Source: Streptomyces misionensis (lineage in GTDB: Bacteria > Actinomycetota > Actinomycetes > Streptomycetales > Streptomycetaceae). From it: a DNA stretch of 64,000 bases. Each line of letters starts with the position of its first letter. Position 1 is the stretch's first letter. The notes beneath the pieces were generated by a model. That model did no database searches. It was not told the origin of the DNA and saw nothing but the letters and a program-made list of their open reading frames with translations. The DNA is taken from the NCBI RefSeq assembly GCF_900104815.1, contig NZ_FNTD01000004.1, forward strand, positions 3,054,501-3,118,500, given 5' to 3'. The translations under genes were made by a program, and so were the position numbers. Positions 1-9,495 of this stretch are shown in pieces.

Positions 1-3000
1 GAGAGCAAGGGCCTCAGCCTGGACGAGGTGAGCCAGTCCGCGCTGTACGGGATGGCGTTCGGCGGCGCCTTCGGAGGTGGCGGCGCGGTCGCCAAGGCCG
101 CGGGCGAGGCGGGTGGATTCCGGGCCCTGTTCGAGGGCATCTCCGTCCCTGGCGCACGCGTGTTGCCCAGTGAACTCAACGGCTTGGGTGCAGGCTTGCG
201 CAGCGGCGAACAGGCCGCGGCGGGGGACGCGCGCAGCGTCACACGCCAGGCCGCGGGCAAGGATCCGGAGGGCACGGCAGAGAATCCGAAGAACAAGGTC
301 GCGGATGACAACACCGACCCGATCGACCTGGTCACCGGCAAAATGTATCTGCCCCAGACCGATGTGTCCCTGCCGGGTGCGCTTCCCCTGACCTTCACCC
401 GCCGCGTCGAGTCCGGCTACGGGCTGGGCCGCTGGTTCGGCCCGTCCTGGTCCTCCACCGTGGACCAGCACCTGGCCATCGATGCCGAGGGCGTTGTCTT
501 CGTCACCGAGGACGGTCTGCTCCTCACCTACCCTCACCCCCAGCCCGACGCCCCGACCCTGCCGGACCACGGCAGTTGCCGCTGGCCACTGGCCCGGGTG
601 GACGGCGGCTACACGGTCACGGATCCCCGCTCGGGCCAGGTCCGGCACTTCGCCGACCAGTCGGCGGACCGAGCGGTGCTGGAACAGATCGACGACCGCA
701 ACGGCAACTGGCTGACCTTCGCATACGACACCGACGGCGCTCCTGTCGCGATCGCCTCCTCCGCCGGCTACCGCATCCGGATAACCACGACCGGCAACCG
801 GATCACCGCCCTGCACCTCATGGGTGCCGCCCCCGATGGCACCGACCAGGAACTCAAACGCTATGGCTACTCCGAAGGCAACCTGACGGAAGTCATCAAC
901 TCCTCGGGCGTCCCCCTGCGCTTCAGCTACGACGAGCGTGGGCGAGTGACCTCCTGGACGGACTCGAACAACCGCAGCTACACCTACCATTACGACGACC
1001 GCGACCGCTGCATCGCCGAGGGCGGCGCGGCCGGGCACATGTCTCTGCGCCTCTCCTACGACGAGACGGATACGGCGTCCGGCCACCGCGTCACCACGAC
1101 GGTGACGGGCGAGGGCCACACTCGCCGTTACTTCATCAACTCCTCCGGCCAAGTTGTCGCGGAGATCGACCCGTTGGGATCAGCCACCCACTTCACTCGC
1201 GACCGCTACAACCGACTGCTGTCCACGACGGACCCGCTCGGCCACACGACGTCGTTCCGCTACGACGAGACGGGCAACCTCACGTCGGTCATCCGCCCGG
1301 ACGGCCGCGAGTCGCGAGCCGAGTACAACGACCTGGGCCTGCCGGTGAAGCTGGTCGGGCCGGACGGCGCGATCGTCCGGCAGACCTTCGACGCACGGGG
1401 CAACCGCACGTCGGTGACGGACCCGGCGGGCCGGACGACACACTTCACGTACCACGAGTCCGGCCATCTGACCTCGGTGACCGACCCGCTGGGCAACACG
1501 ACGACGGTCGAGTGCGACCGGGCGGGCCTCCCCCTGACGGTGACGGATCCCCTGGGCGCGGTCACCCGTTATGCGCGAGACGCCTTCGGCCGCCCGACCG
1601 CGATCACCGACCCGGCCGGCGCGACGACGCTGCTGGAGTGGTCGGTCGAGGGTCACCTGCTGCGCCGCACGGCTCCCGACGGCACGACGGAGACATGGAC
1701 GTACGACGGTGAGGGCAACTGCACGAGCCACACGGACCCACTGGGCGGTGTCTCGCACTTCTCGTACACCCACTTCGACCTCCTGTCCTCCCGCACGGGT
1801 CCGGACGGGGTGCGATACGAGTTCGAGCACGACGCGGAACTGCGCCTGACGAAGGTCACCAACCCGCAGGGCCTCACGTGGGAGTACGAGTACGACGCAG
1901 CGGGCCATCTCCGAGCGGAGAAGGACTTCGACGGCAGACGACGGACGTACGAATACGACTCCGCAGGCCGCCTGGTGTCACGTAGTGACACTCTGGGTCA
2001 ACGGATCGCCTTCGAACGCGACGCCCTGGGCCGGATCACCAGGAAACACGCGGCAGGCGCCCTCACCACGTACGCCTACGATTTCACCGACCAACTGGCG
2101 GAGGCGACGGGCCCTGACGGCACCACGCTCACGTTGTTGCGCGACCGCCACGGCCGCCTGCGCTCGGAGACGGTGAACGGCCGGACCCTGACGTACACGT
2201 ACGACGAGCTGGGCCGCCGCACGGGCCGCACGACCCCCACCGGCGCCGTCTCCACCTGGTCGTACGACGCGGCGGGCCGCCGCACGAACATGGTGGCATC
2301 GGGCCGCCCCATCGACTTCACCTACGACGAGACCGGCCGCGAACTGACCCGCCACATCGGCGGAACGGTAACCCTCGCCCACACCTTCGACCCACTGGGC
2401 CGCCTGACGACCCAGTCGGTGACCGGCGCCGCGGGCACCCTGGTCCAGCACCGGTCCTACACCTACCGCGCCGACGGCAACCTGACCGGCATCGACGACC
2501 ACCTCTCGGGCCCCCGCCGCTTCGACATCGACGCGACCGGCCGGGTCACCGCGGTCCACGCGGCCGGCTGGACCGAGCGCTACGCCTACGACGAGGCGGG
2601 CAACCAGACCGAAGCAACCTGGCCCTCCGCCCACCCCGGCGCGGAGGCGACCGGCCCCCGCGCCTACCAGGGAACCCGCATCCTGCGCGCCGGCAACGTC
2701 CGCTACGAACACGACGCCCTGGGCCGCATCACCCTCCGCCAGAAGACCCGCCTCTCCCGCAAACCGGACACCTGGCGCTACGAATGGGACACCGAAGACC
2801 GCCTGGTCTCGGTGACCACCCCGGACGGCACCCGCTGGCGCTACACCTACGACCCCCTGGGCCGCCGCACCGCCAAACTCCGCCTGGCCGACGACGGCGA
2901 AACCGCCCTGGAAGAAGTGACCTTCACCTGGGACGGCACCACCCTCTGCGAACAGACCACCACCGCCCCGTCACTCCCCCACCCCGTCACCCTCACCTGG

Positions 3001-3768
3001 GACCACCAAGGCCTACGCCCCCTGTCCCAAACCGAACGCATCACCTCGGCCGACACCCCCCAGGAGGAAATCGACTCCCGCTTCTTCGCCATCGTCACCG
3101 ACCTCGTCGGCACCCCGAACGAACTCATCGACGAACAAGGCCACATCGCCTGGCGCACCCGAAGCACCCTGTGGGGAACAACCGCATGGTCAACAAACAG
3201 CACGACCTACACACCCCTACGCTTCCCCGGCCAGTACTACGACCCGGAAACCGGGCTGCACTACAACTACTTCAGGCACTACGACCCCGAGACTGGGCGA
3301 TATTTCACACTCGATCCGCTCGGGATCGCACCAGCCCCCAATCCGGCAACCTACGTGAGAAACCCCTATACCTGGGCAGACCCTCTGGGACTAGCTCCTG
3401 ACGTATGCCCGAAAGTGGGCCCCTTCGGTCGGGACCTGGCTGGAGCAAAGGCAAAGGCATTGAGCGATGCAGGAATTCCGGAAGGAGCAGCCCCACTCGA
3501 AGTAAACGAGTTCGTCCCTGCAACCACTCCGGAATGGCAAGGTTCTAAACAGCTAATGGGCGACGACCACAAGCCCATTTACTACACCGAGGAAGTGTAT
3601 GAGCATCCCAACGGACGTGACTTGGTAGTCTTCCAGGACCACTGGTTCGGCCATCAGAAGCCAGGGGAACCTGGTTATCAGCCGTCACACGTTCATGTGA
3701 GACCATTCGAAGACACACGAAACGGCCAGATTCCGGGGTGCGAGGAGCACTACTACTATGACCGCTAG
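1..3768 (+). CDS. RHS/YD-repeat polymorphic toxin protein, 5' end outside window
   Basis: The frame is open from base 1, so the true start probably lies upstream; 1255 residues are visible. An N-terminal DUF6531-like segment (DPIDLVTGKM, about nt 310-350) is followed by many YD repeats (YDERGRVTSW, YDAAGHLRAE and similar) that should form the RHS beta-cage. The core ends with the classic RHS junction (YNYFRHYDPETGRYF, then DPLGLAP near nt 3378-3398). The last roughly 120 residues are a variable tip rich in His and acidic residues (QDHWFGHQ, SHVHVRP, EEHYYYDR), resembling HNH/endonuclease VII-fold toxins with an E-H-H-H pattern; that class is an inference. By hand count the tip DNA is 57-60% GC at nt 3421-3540, against 72% at nt 2701-2760, which suggests tip exchange. 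It overlaps the first immunity gene by 11 nt. Confidence 0.9.
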   Translation, partial: ESKGLSLDEVSQSALYGMAFGGAFGGGGAVAKAAGEAGGFRALFEGISVPGARVLPSELNGLGAGLRSGEQAAAGDARSVTRQAAGKDPEGTAENPKNKVADDNTDPIDLVTGKMYLPQTDVSLPGALPLTFTRRVESGYGLGRWFGPSWSSTVDQHLAIDAEGVVFVTEDGLLLTYPHPQPDAPTLPDHGSCRWPLARVDGGYTVTDPRSGQVRHFADQSADRAVLEQIDDRNGNWLTFAYDTDGAPVAIASSAGYRIRITTTGNRITALHLMGAAPDGTDQELKRYGYSEGNLTEVINSSGVPLRFSYDERGRVTSWTDSNNRSYTYHYDDRDRCIAEGGAAGHMSLRLSYDETDTASGHRVTTTVTGEGHTRRYFINSSGQVVAEIDPLGSATHFTRDRYNRLLSTTDPLGHTTSFRYDETGNLTSVIRPDGRESRAEYNDLGLPVKLVGPDGAIVRQTFDARGNRTSVTDPAGRTTHFTYHESGHLTSVTDPLGNTTTVECDRAGLPLTVTDPLGAVTRYARDAFGRPTAITDPAGATTLLEWSVEGHLLRRTAPDGTTETWTYDGEGNCTSHTDPLGGVSHFSYTHFDLLSSRTGPDGVRYEFEHDAELRLTKVTNPQGLTWEYEYDAAGHLRAEKDFDGRRRTYEYDSAGRLVSRSDTLGQRIAFERDALGRITRKHAAGALTTYAYDFTDQLAEATGPDGTTLTLLRDRHGRLRSETVNGRTLTYTYDELGRRTGRTTPTGAVSTWSYDAAGRRTNMVASGRPIDFTYDETGRELTRHIGGTVTLAHTFDPLGRLTTQSVTGAAGTLVQHRSYTYRADGNLTGIDDHLSGPRRFDIDATGRVTAVHAAGWTERYAYDEAGNQTEATWPSAHPGAEATGPRAYQGTRILRAGNVRYEHDALGRITLRQKTRLSRKPDTWRYEWDTEDRLVSVTTPDGTRWRYTYDPLGRRTAKLRLADDGETALEEVTFTWDGTTLCEQTTTAPSLPHPVTLTWDHQGLRPLSQTERITSADTPQEEIDSRFFAIVTDLVGTPNELIDEQGHIAWRTRSTLWGTTAWSTNSTTYTPLRFPGQYYDPETGLHYNYFRHYDPETGRYFTLDPLGIAPAPNPATYVRNPYTWADPLGLAPDVCPKVGPFGRDLAGAKAKALSDAGIPEGAAPLEVNEFVPATTPEWQGSKQLMGDDHKPIYYTEEVYEHPNGRDLVVFQDHWFGHQKPGEPGYQPSHVHVRPFEDTRNGQIPGCEEHYYYDR

Positions 3769-4264
3769 CTTCTCTGTGCGGAACATGGAGGTCATGGCTC
3801 CCCTTTACGGAGCGGAACTCCCTCCGCTGGACTCGGTCCGGCTGCGTTCCGTCCATCTCGACTGGCGTGGGCCGCAGGTCGCCCTACGGCTCGATCTGCC
3901 CGCGCCGGCCGCTTCCCTGCCGGACGACTGGACGGCGTCCGGAGTCGACACCGTCCAGTGCCATCTCCGGTTCCTGGCGGTGGCCGACCTGGTGCTGTCC
4001 GCCTGGGAGCCGCCCGTCACGGCCCGGATTTCGACGGCGCCCCTGCCGGGCGGTGAGCACCGGATCCGGGTGACGGCCTCCGCGGACGGCGGTGCTTTCC
4101 TGGACTTCACGGCCAGTGCGGATGTGCTCGCCGGTCACCTGAGCGGCTTCCGGCTCGAGCCGGACGGCTCGGACGACGGTCCGCACCACTTCCTCGGCAA
4201 GGTGGACGCGAGACGGTATTCGACGATCCCGGACCCCTGCGAGAAGACCTTCTATGAACGCTGA
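3758..4264 (+). CDS. Imm50-like immunity protein, first copy
   Basis: A 168-residue cytoplasmic protein whose ATG lies inside the end of the toxin gene, so translation is probably coupled. It shows the layout I associate with Imm50: an RLRSVHLDWRGP-type beta strand, then VQCHLRFLAVADLVLSAWEPP, then a GGEHRIRV...ADVLAGHLSGFR C-terminal half. The family is known from polymorphic toxin loci, where it neutralises the toxin encoded just upstream; the pairing here is inferred from overlap and order. It in turn overlaps the next gene by 11 nt. Confidence 0.75.
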   Translation: MTASFSVRNMEVMAPLYGAELPPLDSVRLRSVHLDWRGPQVALRLDLPAPAASLPDDWTASGVDTVQCHLRFLAVADLVLSAWEPPVTARISTAPLPGGEHRIRVTASADGGAFLDFTASADVLAGHLSGFRLEPDGSDDGPHHFLGKVDARRYSTIPDPCEKTFYER

Positions 4265-4589
4265 ACTCGCCGCGCTGACGACGCCTTCCGCGCTGAGCGG
4301 CCACGACCTGTTCTACGTGCACCTCGATGAGCGGCAGTGCTCCGCCACCCTCGGGTTCACCGGCCAGGAGGGTCATGATGGCTTCGAGTTCTTCCTCGCC
4401 TTCACCGACGTGCGCAATGTGTCGGTGCGCGGTTGGGGCCCGCCGGGGCGCAAGGACGTACGGCTCGAAAGGACGGAGAACGGCATCACGGTGTCCGTCG
4501 CGACCCAGGGCTCGTCACTGAACTTCGAGGCGGCGGACATGACCACGCCCCGCACCCGTTCCTTCCAGACGGCTCCGGGGAGTTCATGA
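4254..4589 (+). CDS. Imm50-like immunity protein, second copy
   Basis: A 111-residue protein overlapping the previous gene by 11 nt. It keeps the Imm50-like core in shorter form: FLAFTDVRNVSVRGWGPPG matches the FLAVADLVLSAWEPP stretch of its neighbour, followed by a GITVSVATQGSSLNFEA strand pair. It may be a divergent duplicate protecting against a second toxin tip, or a partner of the first copy. It ends 24 nt before the stop of the convergent membrane-protein gene. Confidence 0.65.
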   Translation: MNAELAALTTPSALSGHDLFYVHLDERQCSATLGFTGQEGHDGFEFFLAFTDVRNVSVRGWGPPGRKDVRLERTENGITVSVATQGSSLNFEAADMTTPRTRSFQTAPGSS

Positions 4590-4612
4590 GCCGGCTCCGT
4601 GGTGACGTCGTG

Positions 4613-5065
4613 TCAGATCGCCGCGTCGACGAGGCAGAGCAACGCCCCGATGCCGAGCAGCACGAGGCCGGTACCTCCGACGAGCAGGACGACCGGGCGC
4701 TCCTTGTCGAAGTCGAGGTCCTTGCGGACGCCCGTCTTGGCGCGCCGGGGCTTCCTGCTGTCGTACACGACCGGCACGACGGTGCCCTCGGGGCCGGGCA
4801 GTTCCCGCATGTGCTCGTGGAACCGCGCAGGCGGCGCCCCCTCCGGCAGGCAGACGTCGAAGAAGACCCGGTGCGACCCGGTCGCGTACTCGTGGAACGC
4901 GTAGACCGCCTGCCCCTCGACGCCATGGTGCTTCAAACCGCGCATGAGACGGTAGATCACGAAATTCCCCGACTGCGCCAAGAGGGCGAAGCAACCGAAA
5001 GGCATGAGGACAAGGCCATCAGGAACGACACGACGCCCACCCCTCCCACCCGTGCGGCACCTCAC
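4613..5065 (-). CDS. DUF3592-like small membrane protein
   Basis: A 150-residue protein, convergent with the immunity genes. A first hydrophobic segment (LVLMPFGCFALLAQ, about residues 18-32) leads into RLMRGLKHHGVEGQAV, then a soluble beta-rich part with AYAFHEYATGSHRVFF, and a C-terminal transmembrane segment (VVLLVGGTGLVLLGIGALLC). This two-helix arrangement around a small extracytoplasmic domain fits DUF3592. The GTG start at 5065 is the longest reading; initiation nearer the first membrane segment is possible. No function can be assigned. Confidence 0.6.
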   Translation of the reverse strand: MRCRTGGRGGRRVVPDGLVLMPFGCFALLAQSGNFVIYRLMRGLKHHGVEGQAVYAFHEYATGSHRVFFDVCLPEGAPPARFHEHMRELPGPEGTVVPVVYDSRKPRRAKTGVRKDLDFDKERPVVLLVGGTGLVLLGIGALLCLVDAAI

Positions 5066-5111
5066 CGTAGTCCACCGGGCGGAGCCGCCGCCCGGGTCGC
5101 GACCGACGTTC

Positions 5112-6797
5112 TCAGCCCAGGTGCGTCGGCGCGAACATCCGCAGGACCGCCGGGAGGACCACCACCGAGGGGCCCGGGGTGGACAGGGCGTTCGTCAGGT
5201 CCTGTTGCAGGGTCTGCGGTGTCGTGCGCACGCCCGGGACGCCGAAGGACTCGGCGAGGGCCACGTAGTCCGGGCGGTGGAGTTCCGTCGCGGTCGGTTC
5301 GCCGAAGGCGTCCGTCATGTACTCGCGCAGGATGCCGTAGCCGCCGTCGTCGACGATCAGCCAGGTGACGGGGAGGTCGTACTGGCGGGCCGTGGCCAGT
5401 TCGGCGATCGAGTAGAGGGCGCCGCCGTCGCCGGAGACCGCGAGGACCGGGTGGGCCGGGTCGGCCGCCGCCGCGCCCAGTGCCGCCGGGAAGGCGTAGC
5501 CGAGACCGCCCGCGCCCTGGGCCGAGTGCATCGTGTTGGCGCCCCGGGGGTCGAAGGCCGACCACGCCCAGTAGGCCAGGATCGTCATGTCCCAGAAGGA
5601 GGGGGCGCCGGCGGGCAGGGCACGGCGGACGGCAGCCAGGACGTCCTGTTCCAGGGTGAGTCGCTGGGCGTCGATGCGGGCCGCGACGCGGGACAGCAGG
5701 GCGCGTACCCGCGCCGGGGCCTCCGGGTCCGTGCGGGCGTCCACCGTCTCCAGCAGGGCCTGGAGCGCCAGGCGCGCGTCCGCGTGGATGCCGAGGGCCG
5801 GGTGGTTGGCCTCCAGCTTGCCCAGGTCCGCCTCGATCTGGACGATTCGCCCGCGCGGCCGGAACGTGTGGTAGTTCGAGGAGAGTTCGCCCAGGCCCGA
5901 GCCGACGACCAGGAGGACGTCCGCGTCCTCCAGGAAGTCCGTCGTGTACCGGTCCTCCAGCCAGGACTGGAGCGACAGCGGGTGCTCCCAGGGGAACGCC
6001 CCCTTGCCGCCGAAGGTCGTCACCACGGGGGCCTGGAGCCGCTCCGCGAGCGCCAGCAGCTTGCCCGAGGCGTCCGACCGTACGACCCCGCCGCCCGCGA
6101 TGATCGCCGGGCGGGAGGCGCGGGACAGCAGGTCGGCCGCGATCGCCGTCAGTTCGGGGCGCGGCGGCAGCTCCTCCGGGGTCGCGTCCGGCGCCGTCAC
6201 CACCGGCAGCGAGGCCGGCGCGAGCAGGACGTCCTGCGGGATCTCCACCCACACCGGGCCGTGCGGGGCCGACAGGGCGGATTTCCAGGCGGCGGCGATG
6301 GCGGAGGGGATCTGGGACTGGGCGCGGACCGTGTGGACGGACTTGACCACGCCCCGGAACGAGGCCGCCTGGTCGGGGAGTTCATGGAGGTAGCCGTGGC
6401 GGCCGCCGCCCAGGCCCGCCGTCGGGACCTGGCTGCTGATCGCGAGGACCGGGGCGGAGGCCGAGGCCGCCTCCTGGAGGGCCGCCAGGGAGGTGAGCGC
6501 GCCCGGGCCCGTCGACAGGAACAGCGGAGCCGCCTCCCCCGTCACGCGGCCGTACGCGTCCGCCGCGAAGCCCGCGTTGTTCTCCACCCGCAGGCCCACA
6601 TAGCGCAGGGACGAGCGGCGCAGTGCGTCGAACATGCCGAGCGCGTGCTGGCCGGGCAGCCCGAAGACGGTCGTCGCGCCCAGCCCGGCCAGCGTCTCCA
6701 CGACCAGGTCTCCGCCGTTGCGGCCGGGGGGCGGGTTCAGTGCGGCCTCCAGCTGGGCGGTGGTCGGCCGGAGTACCAGGTCGTGGTCGTGCGTCAC
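5112..6797 (-). CDS. Thiamine pyrophosphate-dependent enzyme, acetolactate synthase-like
   Basis: A 561-residue enzyme starting at GTG 6797, five nt after the agmatinase stop, so the two are probably co-translated. The N-terminal Pyr domain contains FGLPGQHALGMFDAL and the activating glutamate in RVENNAGFAADAYGR; a central transhydrogenase-like domain carries VVGSGLGELSS; the C-terminal PP domain has GDGGALYSIAELATARQ. The second half of the TPP/Mg motif reads VDDGGYG, with Asp where acetolactate synthases usually have Asn. It may be a decarboxylase or synthase acting on a keto acid produced from the guanidino compound handled by its neighbours; the substrate is unknown. Confidence 0.85.
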   Translation of the reverse strand: MTHDHDLVLRPTTAQLEAALNPPPGRNGGDLVVETLAGLGATTVFGLPGQHALGMFDALRRSSLRYVGLRVENNAGFAADAYGRVTGEAAPLFLSTGPGALTSLAALQEAASASAPVLAISSQVPTAGLGGGRHGYLHELPDQAASFRGVVKSVHTVRAQSQIPSAIAAAWKSALSAPHGPVWVEIPQDVLLAPASLPVVTAPDATPEELPPRPELTAIAADLLSRASRPAIIAGGGVVRSDASGKLLALAERLQAPVVTTFGGKGAFPWEHPLSLQSWLEDRYTTDFLEDADVLLVVGSGLGELSSNYHTFRPRGRIVQIEADLGKLEANHPALGIHADARLALQALLETVDARTDPEAPARVRALLSRVAARIDAQRLTLEQDVLAAVRRALPAGAPSFWDMTILAYWAWSAFDPRGANTMHSAQGAGGLGYAFPAALGAAAADPAHPVLAVSGDGGALYSIAELATARQYDLPVTWLIVDDGGYGILREYMTDAFGEPTATELHRPDYVALAESFGVPGVRTTPQTLQQDLTNALSTPGPSVVVLPAVLRMFAPTHLG

Positions 6798-6802
6798 GTC
6801 GC

Positions 6803-7774
6803 TTACGCGTCCTTCCGGGCCGCCGCGATCTGGCGGGACATGAGGGTGGTCAGTTCGTAGGCCGTGTGGGAGGCGGCCACGGACGTGATCTCCGCGTGGT
6901 CGTACGCCGGGGCGACCTCGACGACGTCCGCGGAGACCAGGTTGCAGCCGGCCAGCCCGCGCAGGATCTCCAGCAGCTCGCGGGAGGTCATGCCGCCCGC
7001 CTCGGGGGTGCCGGTGCCGGGCGCGTGCGCCGGGTCGAGGCAGTCGATGTCGATGGAGATGTACAGCGGGCGGTCGCCGATGCGCTGGCGCAGCTGGTCG
7101 GCGACCTCGTCGGCGCCCCGGCGGTAGACGTCCGCGGAGGTGACGATGCCGAAGCCCATCTTCTCGTCGTCGGTCAGGTCCTGCTTGCCGTACAGCGGGC
7201 CGCGGGTGCCCACGTGGGAGAGGGCGGAGGTGTCGAGGATGCCCTCCTCGACCGCGCGGCGGAACGGGGTGCCGTGGGTGTACTCGGCGCCGAAGTAGGT
7301 GTCCCAGGTGTCCAGGTGGGCGTCGAAGTGGAGCAGGGCGACCGGGCCGTGCTTCTTCGCCACCGAGCGCAGCAGCGGGAGGGCGATGGTGTGGTCGCCG
7401 CCCAGGGTCATCAGCCGGGCGCCGGTGCCGAGCAGGTCGTCGGCCGCCGCCTCGATCGTCTCGACCGCCTCGTTGATGTTGAACGGGTTCACCGCGATGT
7501 CGCCGCCGTCCGCCACCTGCGCCAGCGCGAACGGCGACGCGTCCTGCGCGGGGTTGTACGGGCGCAGCAGCCGGGACGCCTCGCGGATGGCGTTGCCGCC
7601 GAAGCGGGCGCCGGGCCGGTACGAGACGCCGGAGTCGAACGGCACGCCCACCACGGCGACGTCGGCGGCGTGGACCTCGTCCAGGCGGGGCAGCCGGGCG
7701 AAGGTGGCGGGACCGGCGTACCGCGGGACGCGGGAGGAGTCGACGGGACCGCGGGGCGTCTCGTTGCCGCTCAT
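6803..7774 (-). CDS. speB: Agmatinase-family ureohydrolase
   Basis: A 323-residue manganese ureohydrolase that would split a guanidino compound into urea and an amine (agmatine to putrescine, or guanidinobutyrate to GABA). All metal-binding motifs are present: [21 protein letters not shown] and [19 protein letters not shown]. The size is typical of agmatinase or guanidinobutyrase. Its neighbours, a sodium/solute symporter upstream and a TPP enzyme downstream, point to uptake and catabolism rather than polyamine biosynthesis. The gene symbol reflects the family; the exact substrate cannot be read from sequence. Confidence 0.9.
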   Translation of the reverse strand: MSGNETPRGPVDSSRVPRYAGPATFARLPRLDEVHAADVAVVGVPFDSGVSYRPGARFGGNAIREASRLLRPYNPAQDASPFALAQVADGGDIAVNPFNINEAVETIEAAADDLLGTGARLMTLGGDHTIALPLLRSVAKKHGPVALLHFDAHLDTWDTYFGAEYTHGTPFRRAVEEGILDTSALSHVGTRGPLYGKQDLTDDEKMGFGIVTSADVYRRGADEVADQLRQRIGDRPLYISIDIDCLDPAHAPGTGTPEAGGMTSRELLEILRGLAGCNLVSADVVEVAPAYDHAEITSVAASHTAYELTTLMSRQIAAARKDA

Positions 7775-7828
7775 GTGACATGCCTTCTTTCCTGCGCTTC
7801 GCGGCGCATGTACTGCTTTCTGATGACT

Positions 7829-9301
7829 CTACTGGTGAGCCGTGACCGGTTCGGAAGGGAGTTCGGGGGCCCGTCCGGCCAGCCGGTCGCGCCAGGCGGC
7901 GAGGACGGTTTCGTCGGTCGGCCTGGTGGCCAGGGAGACGACGACGTAGGCGGCCAGGGAGGCCAGCAGGCCGTAGTACACCGGCTCGTTGGCGAGGATG
8001 CCGTACCCGGCCATCAGCCCGATGACGGCCAGACCGCCGGTGATCACGGAGGCCAGCGCGCCCTGCACGGTGCCGCGCTTCCACAGCAGGCCGCCGAGGA
8101 TCGACACCAGCAGACCGCCCACGAGGAGGTCGTACGCCACCGTCAGCGCCTCCACCACGTCGTTGAGCGCGATCGCCGTACCGATCACCGCGAGGCCCAT
8201 GACCAGGATGAAGGCGCGGTTGCCCGAGACCTCGTCGTGCGCCCCGGGACCGGGGTCGGCGCCCCGGCGGACGGCTCCGCGCAGCCGCGACCAGATGTCG
8301 TTGTTGGCGACGGTGGCGCAGGCGATCAGCGCGCCGGAGGAGGTGGACATCACCGCGGCCAGGGCGGCGGCCAGCACCAGTCCGCGCACACCGACGGGGA
8401 GTTCGGCCTTGACGATGGTGGCGAAGGCGTCGTCGGGGCTGGCCAGCTCGGGGTAGAGCACCTTGGCGGCCGTGCCGATCACCGCGCCGGCCACGGCGTA
8501 GGCCAGACAGTACGTTCCGGCCACCGTGCCGCCCCAGCGGGCGGTGCGGTCGCTGCGGGCGGTGAACACGCGCTGCCAGATGTCCTGGCCGATCAGCATG
8601 CCGAAGGTGTAGATCAGCACGTAGGTGAAGATGGTCTCGCCGCCGATGCCCAGCGGATCGAAGTACGTGGTCGGCAGCTTGGCCTTCATCTCACCGAAGC
8701 CGCCCGCCCGGATCACCGCGATCGGCAGCAGCAGGAGCAGCACGCCGATCGTCTTGACGACGAACTGCACCATGTCGGTGAGCGTGATGGACCACATGCC
8801 GCCGAGGGTCGAGTACGCCACGACGATCGAGCCGCCGATGACGATCGCCAGCGTGCGGTTCATGTCGAAGAGGACGTCGAAGATCGTGGCGTAGGCGATG
8901 GTGGAGGTCACCGCGAGCATCAGGGTGTACGCCCACATGACCACGCCGGAGATCACGCCCGCCCGGCCGCCGTAGCGCAGGTCCAGCATCTCGGAGACCG
9001 TGTAGACCTTCAGGCGGGCGATGCGCGCGGAGAAGAACACGGAGAGTGCCAGCAGGCCGAGGCCGATGGTGAAGACCATCCAGGCGCCGGAAAGACCGTA
9101 CTGGTAGCCGAGGCCGACGCCGCCGATGGTGGAGGCGCCGCCGAGAACAATCGCGGCCATGGTGCCCGAGTACATCGCGGGCCCGAGGCGCCGGCCCGCC
9201 ACCAGGAAGTCGCTCTTCGACTTGGCGCGGCGCATGCCCCACCAGCCCATGGCCAGCATCCCGGCGAGATACAGGACGATCACCGTGTAGTCGACGGCCA
9301 T
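7829..9301 (-). CDS. Sodium:solute symporter (SSS family)
   Basis: A 490-residue multi-span membrane transporter. The ATG at 9301 is chosen over an in-frame upstream start because a strong GGAGGG lies just before it. Early features of the SSS family are visible (YLAGMLAMGWWGMRRAKSKSDFLVAGRRLG, read in two parts at residues 10-40, and IVLGGASTIGGVGLGY), followed by about a dozen hydrophobic helices. It probably imports the substrate of the ureohydrolase whose gene starts 54 nt downstream, driven by sodium. It is divergent from the PucR regulator. Confidence 0.9.
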   Translation of the reverse strand: MAVDYTVIVLYLAGMLAMGWWGMRRAKSKSDFLVAGRRLGPAMYSGTMAAIVLGGASTIGGVGLGYQYGLSGAWMVFTIGLGLLALSVFFSARIARLKVYTVSEMLDLRYGGRAGVISGVVMWAYTLMLAVTSTIAYATIFDVLFDMNRTLAIVIGGSIVVAYSTLGGMWSITLTDMVQFVVKTIGVLLLLLPIAVIRAGGFGEMKAKLPTTYFDPLGIGGETIFTYVLIYTFGMLIGQDIWQRVFTARSDRTARWGGTVAGTYCLAYAVAGAVIGTAAKVLYPELASPDDAFATIVKAELPVGVRGLVLAAALAAVMSTSSGALIACATVANNDIWSRLRGAVRRGADPGPGAHDEVSGNRAFILVMGLAVIGTAIALNDVVEALTVAYDLLVGGLLVSILGGLLWKRGTVQGALASVITGGLAVIGLMAGYGILANEPVYYGLLASLAAYVVVSLATRPTDETVLAAWRDRLAGRAPELPSEPVTAHQ

Positions 9302-9495
9302 GTGGGGCCCTCCTTCGCGCACTTTCCGGTGGCGTGTCGTGCAGATGCGGTGGGGTCACGCCGACGGCGGATCGCGGGGACATCCGCCCGTACCCGCGGC
9401 CGTCGGCTCCGGACCGACATTAGGTGGCCGGAAAGCGACTGCGAAGTGTACGTTTCCTCCACCACAGGGGTACGGCAGTGGAGGGATCGCACACC

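Noticed and set aside
1..3768. Regarding base 28 (GTG) as the start of the RHS gene.
   Set aside because: The frame stays open to base 1 and the N-terminus does not begin at a recognisable domain edge, so the gene is better described as truncated by the window.
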